Shown in pieces: positions 59,730-64,000 of a stretch of 64,000 nucleotides of DNA. The translations under genes were made by a program, and so were the position numbers. This DNA is from Nepenthes gracilis (lineage: Eukaryota; Streptophyta; Magnoliopsida; Caryophyllales; Nepenthaceae), in NCBI GenBank assembly GCA_033239525.1, contig BSYO01000033.1:12496901-12560900 (forward strand), given 5' to 3'. The notes beneath the pieces were generated by a model. It searched no databases, was not told the DNA's origin, and worked only from the letters and a program-made list of their open reading frames with translations. Every line of letters starts with the position of its first letter. Within the stretch, counting starts at the first letter, position 1.

Positions 59730-60800
59730 CTAGGCTTGATGATATGTCATATATGGTAGTTAGTGCCAGGATCTTCTAAAAATTGATTTAAAGAGTGATT
59801 ATCACGAGATCAAGATTTGCCCAAGGAATGAGTGGAAACTGGTTTTCAAGACAAAGGATGATTCTTATGACTGATTGCTCATATCTTTTGGGTTGTCTAA
59901 CGACCCCAATACCTTCATGAGGGTCATGATGCAAGCTTTATAGCCTTTTATGAGATAATTCTTAATGGTCTATTTTGATGACATCCTTATTTTTAGTAAG
60001 ACTAAGGAACGACACTTAGACCATCTCACTTAAGCCTATATAACCCTTAGAAAAGAGTCAATCTGCAAATCTTAATAGTTCCTTCTTCTTAGACAAGGGT
60101 ACTTTTCTTGGCTTAATAGTTTCGTCTAATGGAGTTCTTGTCAACATTGCAAAGATTTAGGAGACCATAGATTGGCCTAAACTTAAATACACCCACGATG
60201 TTCGGAGCTTCCACAGTTTAGCTACTTTTAATCGTTAGTTCATTAAGAGATTTGGCACGATCATGGCTCTTCTCACCGAGTACATAAAGAAAGAAGAATT
60301 TCATTGGTCCCCTGATATTGCAAAAGCTTTTAAGAGTGTTAAAAATAGGATGACGACAACCCCTATCATGCGGCTCCCTATCTTCTCTAAGATGTTTGAG
60401 GCAGAGTGTAATACATTAGGTGTAGGAATTGGTGGAGTTCTTAACTAAGAACACCATCTTATTGCCTACTTTGGTAAAAAGTTGAATAGCATTAAGCAAT
60501 ATAACTTATTTATGATAAGGACTTGTATGCAGTTGTACAGACCTTACACTATTAGCGCCATTATATGTTATCCAGGTGTTTGTCCTTTACTCTGATCATG
60601 AGCCCCTTCGGTTTCTTATCTCCTAGAAGAAATTAAATCATCCGTAATGTCATTGGGTTGAATGTTTGCAAGCATATTCTTTTGTATTAAAACATAAGTA
60701 GCTGAGAACCAAGCAGTAGATGCTTTGAGTCGTCAAGTGTCCTTATTGTTTGTCATTAAAATTAAGGTTGTTGAATTTGAAACACTTAATGAAGAATAAA
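59730..60800 (+). pseudogene. RT-RNase H remnant (copy B)
   Basis: Homologous to 56575-57400. The catalytic box VYFDDILIFSK lies near 59968-60000. The piece 60263-60448 reads EEFHWSPDIAKAFKSVKNRM and FEAECNTLGVGIGGVL, the start of RNase H. Multiple stops. Confidence 0.85.
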
Positions 60801-60949
60801 AGCATTGTAATGATTTTAGTAAGATCTTTTTAGTTTTATAGAGTGGACAGTCGGACACCATTGATAGTTTTCACATTCATGATGGTTGTCTATTTCAAGC
60901 CAATGAACTCTGCATATCTATAACATTGGTTTGAGATTTCATAGTTTAG

Positions 60950-61860
60950 GAGGTTCAGACAAGTGACTTATCTAACTTTTTGGGGCGTGGTAAAATAATA
61001 GAGGAGGTTGAGTGACAGTTTTACTAGCCTAATTTGAAAAGATGTGACTATTATAGCTAGTATTGCTGAAAAGCATAAAAAACAAAACATTGATCTCCAC
61101 ACGCCTTTGTCGGTACCAAGATGTTATTGACAAGATATTAGTATGAACTTTGTGGTAGGACCCACACATACCACTAAAAAGTAAGACTTTATTTTTGTTA
61201 TTGTGGATTGCTTTTCTAAAATGGCCTACCTTGATCCTTTGTAGTAAAACTTTCATAATTCTTAAGTTGCTAGACTTTATCTTGATGAGATTGTCAAATT
61301 ATCTAGTCTTCTAAAACTATTATATCTAATAGAAATATTCGTTTTACTAATCGCTTTTGGTGGACCTTATAACATATGGTTGGAACTAATTAAAATTTTC
61401 CATTGCTTACTAATCACAGACATATGGTCAAACTAAGTTTGTTAATTAGAGTCTAGGAAGCTTATTAAGACATTTGGTTCAAAAAAATCTTAGGAATTGG
61501 GATTTGATTATTCCTACGGCTCAACATGAGTATAATAGCTTTGTCAAAAAATCTATAGACATGAGTCCATTTGAGACTATACATGGTTACAAATCTAAGA
61601 AACCTTGAAATCTTATCCTAATGTATCTGCATGTTAGTGTGTCCATGTCGGCTGATATTTTCGCACAACACCTTTATGACTTGCATATCTAGATCAATAA
61701 ACAACTAGAAGTAATATATCATATAAATTTTAAACTGATGTACATAAAAGATATGTTGGATTTAATGATAGGGATTATATTATGGTCCACATTAGACCAG
61801 AACAACACCCACCAGAGCTTGTTTCTAAATTGTAAGCCCGTAATGTTAATCTATTTAAAA
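60950..61860 (+). pseudogene. Integrase remnant (copy B)
   Basis: Readable pieces include MNFVVG, VDCFSKMAYLDP and MSPFETIHGY, which correspond in order to the catalytic core and the C-terminal part of gypsy integrase. Heavily broken. Confidence 0.65.
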
Positions 61861-61893
61861 TTTTATAGTAGATTAGACTAAATACATACGTTA

Positions 61894-62240
61894 TTGATAT
61901 TCCATTTCATTTTATTTTTTTATCAAACTTTAAATGTTGAGGACTTAATTACTTATAAAGGTAATTTCAATCCAACAAATGATCCATTTGCAGTTCAACT
62001 AGATGAGCTAAATATTGAAAATTTTACCCACTTCAACACTATTGTTAACCTTACTGGCACACATAAAATTGATAGTATTTTAGATGAGCAAATTTTGTTC
62101 ATCGGGGATAGAGAGGTTCAACGCTTCCTTATTTATGGAATTGGCCGATTAGTTTAGAATGTGCTTGAATATTTAGAGAGGCACTCTAATAGTTAGATCT
62201 GGACATTTTACAATTCTATTGGGGTTAACAAGATCGACTA
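61894..62240 (+). pseudogene. Chromodomain-like tail of pol (copy B)
   Basis: An 87-codon frame (61894-62157) includes KIDSILDEQILFIGDREVQR, and downstream sequence in another frame continues in the style of plant chromovirus chromodomains. This places the family among chromoviruses; the exact lineage (small LTRs suggest Reina type) is inference. Confidence 0.55.
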
Positions 62241-62417
62241 TCACCATGTCTGAGTTCTTTTCGCTTCGAAGAAGTTGGTGGAGCTATTAGATTTCGACCA
62301 CCACTTACACATGTACAAGTGTTAACGGAAGACTAAAAAATCACTTAGCTTGTGGTTGGAAGATTAATGATAAGAGCCTTACTTGACGGAGTCAAGTCTC
62401 TACCATCTTGAGAAAGT

Positions 62418-62834
62418 TGATGCGGACATCTCAAGGTATTAGAGAGATTTGATTTCACATATGAGGGATTTGATTTGATTTATTTTTATATTTTGTAATA
62501 TTTTGAAAATTATTGAAATTTTATAATTTCAGTAGCCCCAAATATTTTAGAAATTTTATATTTTGTCTTTATTATTTTATTTAGTTTAGGCAATTGTTAA
62601 TTAGTAAATTATGTCTATTTCCTAATTAATCTAGGAATGAGAGCCTTTATATAAAAGTCTTACTTCCATTGTGAGAAGTTATTGACGAAATAAAATTGAT
62701 ATTGAGAAATTGTATTCATACATCCTTCTTCCTGGTAATCTCTACTTTACCCCCCTTCTCTGTTATCTTTCCTGGTTCTCCCATTTCTCCTTTCTTTTCC
62801 TCTTTTCTTCCCCCATTTCCCCTTCCCTGCATCA
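62418..62834 (+). repeat. LTR 3 of the chromovirus tandem
   Basis: 417 bp, TGATGCGGACATCTC to CCTTCCCTGCATCA, the only full-length partner of LTR 1. A TATA-like TTTATATAAAAG lies at about 62653. Confidence 0.82.
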
Positions 62835-62952
62835 CCTTCGCTCCAAACTGTTAAGAGATTACAGTAGGATATGTCACATGCAGGGCACATTCACTGTAAT
62901 TATATTGTGTATGGGTATGGTTACAGCAATCTATGGGGCAAAATAAGTGCAG

Positions 62953-63150
62953 CAATGGGTGTGATACAGTTCAGTTGGTGGAAGTTCATGCGGATTATGA
63001 AAGGTATGTCAAGTTTGCTCGACCAATGTTTTGGGAATTGACAACTACAGACCTGATCCGCAAATGTGGTTAAGCATGACGGTGATGTTCGTTATTTGGA
63101 GGTTCTAATTGCGAATATAGCTGGTATGAATGAAAATATTGATATCAGCA
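62953..63150 (+). other. Coding-like segment, possible exon(s), family unknown
   Basis: On plus: NGCDTVQLVEVHADYERYVK, FARPMFWELTTTDLIRKC, then after a one-base shift KHDGDVRYLEVLIANIAGMN. Composition and lack of stops look like coding sequence, but the frame change means a pseudogene, a sequencing error or a tiny misjudged splice. Not recognised. Confidence 0.35.
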
Positions 63151-63623
63151 TCGATTGTTACTATATTGATATCGGAAATACGTGACATTATGTATTTGTA
63201 TTGAATATATCAGAAAAAAAAAATCTAAAAATTGTAAACTAATGGGGCTATATTAACTAATATATTGTGATATATCATCAATACAACATATCACGATATT
63301 GTCACGATATAAGGAATTATCGGAATCGGGAGGCCCGATACAGATATTTATAGGTTGATGTTATAAATGTTGGCTGATATTACATCAATGATAGCCAATC
63401 ATATAGAGGTGGAGGGTTTTGAAGAAGGTAAGGGATGACACTGTTGATGACAAGAACAGAGGAAGCTTAAGTTCTTGTTCTTATGAAAGGTGAAGATCAG
63501 CTTCCCATTGATAGTCTTCAGTTTTTAAGTTTTGATCATTGAACTGGAAAAGGCTTTGAAAGCTTTTACAAAATATGCTGATACTTTCTAACATAATTAG
63601 ATAGACATTCACACTTCTGAATC

Positions 63624-63854
63624 TGACGAGAAAATAAGAAACTGCTGGAGGTTCAATGGTTTTCAATAGTACAAGATGGGAATCAGCACATAATCAAGGA
63701 TGTTTCTTCTCAGTTGATTTGTCATTCGGGTCTGTGTGTTGAAATTCATGCTGAGCAGTATTGGACGGAAGATTCGGATTATGTGCTTCCTGAACTACGG
63801 GCTTTAGTACATTTTTGCAAAATTCATTTGAAAGACAAGATGACAAAGCCATAG
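63624..63854 (+). other. 75-codon open segment ending in TAG, possible last exon
   Basis: Open from 63624 with no ATG. It reads KKLLEVQWFSIVQDGNQHII, LICHSGLCVEIHAEQYWTED and LPELRALVHFCKIHLKDK, ending MTKP. Codon content looks coding. Same strand as the segment at 62953. Family not recognised; the two may be exons of one gene separated by the ATATCG-rich repeat (63130-63330). Confidence 0.35.
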
Positions 63855-64000
63855 AACAGTTTTAAGGTACTGTGATTAGGAGAAAGATTATCCAGTTTTT
63901 AAAAGAAAGATAAAAGATCACAGGAGGAGGAAAGACCTAGGATTTCGTTTTACTACTAATCCAATCACCGTTACCTATTTTTTTCTTTGCTTGTCTCAAT

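Larger units (their letters stand above)
58196..62834 (+). mobile_element. Ty3/gypsy chromovirus copy B, 5' part missing
   Basis: Contains gag, protease, RT, RNase H, integrase and chromodomain remnants in the order of Ty3/gypsy, ending with LTR 3 (62418-62834). It has no leader or complete 5' LTR. Many stops. It complements copy A, which lacks gag but has the leader. Confidence 0.85.

Overview
This is a stretch of a flowering-plant nuclear genome. It contains an R2R3-MYB gene with the usual three-exon plant structure, GT-AG introns, Ty1/copia and Ty3/gypsy retrotransposons, tRNA-derived Au-like SINEs, small inverted-repeat elements, and very AT-rich intergenic DNA. The species cannot be named from sequence alone. 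A run of exactly 100 N at 961-1060 marks a scaffold gap of unknown true size, so linkage across it is unproven. Most of the window is repetitive; intact genes are few.

Layout. 1-960: end of an internally deleted LTR element, sibling of the one inside the MYB intron. 1061-4000: decayed Ty3/gypsy LTR-like DNA and a broken gag. 4272-18083: ten head-to-tail copies of a ~1.0 kb unit, with a ~3.9 kb insertion in the third. Each unit carries a CT-rich leader-like tract, a TATA-like box and reading frames on both strands. 18084-20600: no recognised gene, then a ~140 bp AT-rich tandem repeat. 20614-23950: a same-strand (minus) cluster of partial genes with introns: the first three exons of an ascorbate peroxidase, an unrecognised frameshifted fragment, and three internal exons of an LCAT3-like phospholipase A1. 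This looks like transposon-mediated gene-fragment capture. 23950-28370: a truncated, decayed Ty1/copia element on minus with one LTR.

30060-39929 (minus) is the best gene: a subgroup-2 R2R3-MYB transcription factor (MYB13/14/15 type, predicted 267 aa). Its second intron is 8.6 kb because it hosts a complete 7.0 kb LTR element (31240-38265) with a perfect 5 bp target duplication and no recognisable pol. A foldback element lies just upstream of its TATA-like box.

40280-50200 is AT-rich intergenic DNA with foldback elements and a 2.6 kb solo LTR (46052-48663) nested in an inverted-repeat element. 50205-51595 (minus) holds three well-formed terminal exons of an unrecognised gene whose upstream part was not found. 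Four Au-like SINEs lie between 52.9 and 54.4 kb. 55607-62834 is a tandem LTR-internal-LTR-internal-LTR arrangement of one Ty3/gypsy chromovirus family, both internal regions decayed. 62835-64000 has short plus-strand coding-like stretches of an unrecognised gene.

The strongest candidates for something undescribed are the 1 kb array and the chimeric gene-fragment cluster. No tRNA, rRNA, CRISPR or bacterial-type operon was found. All identifications come from reading motifs by eye; no database search was run.
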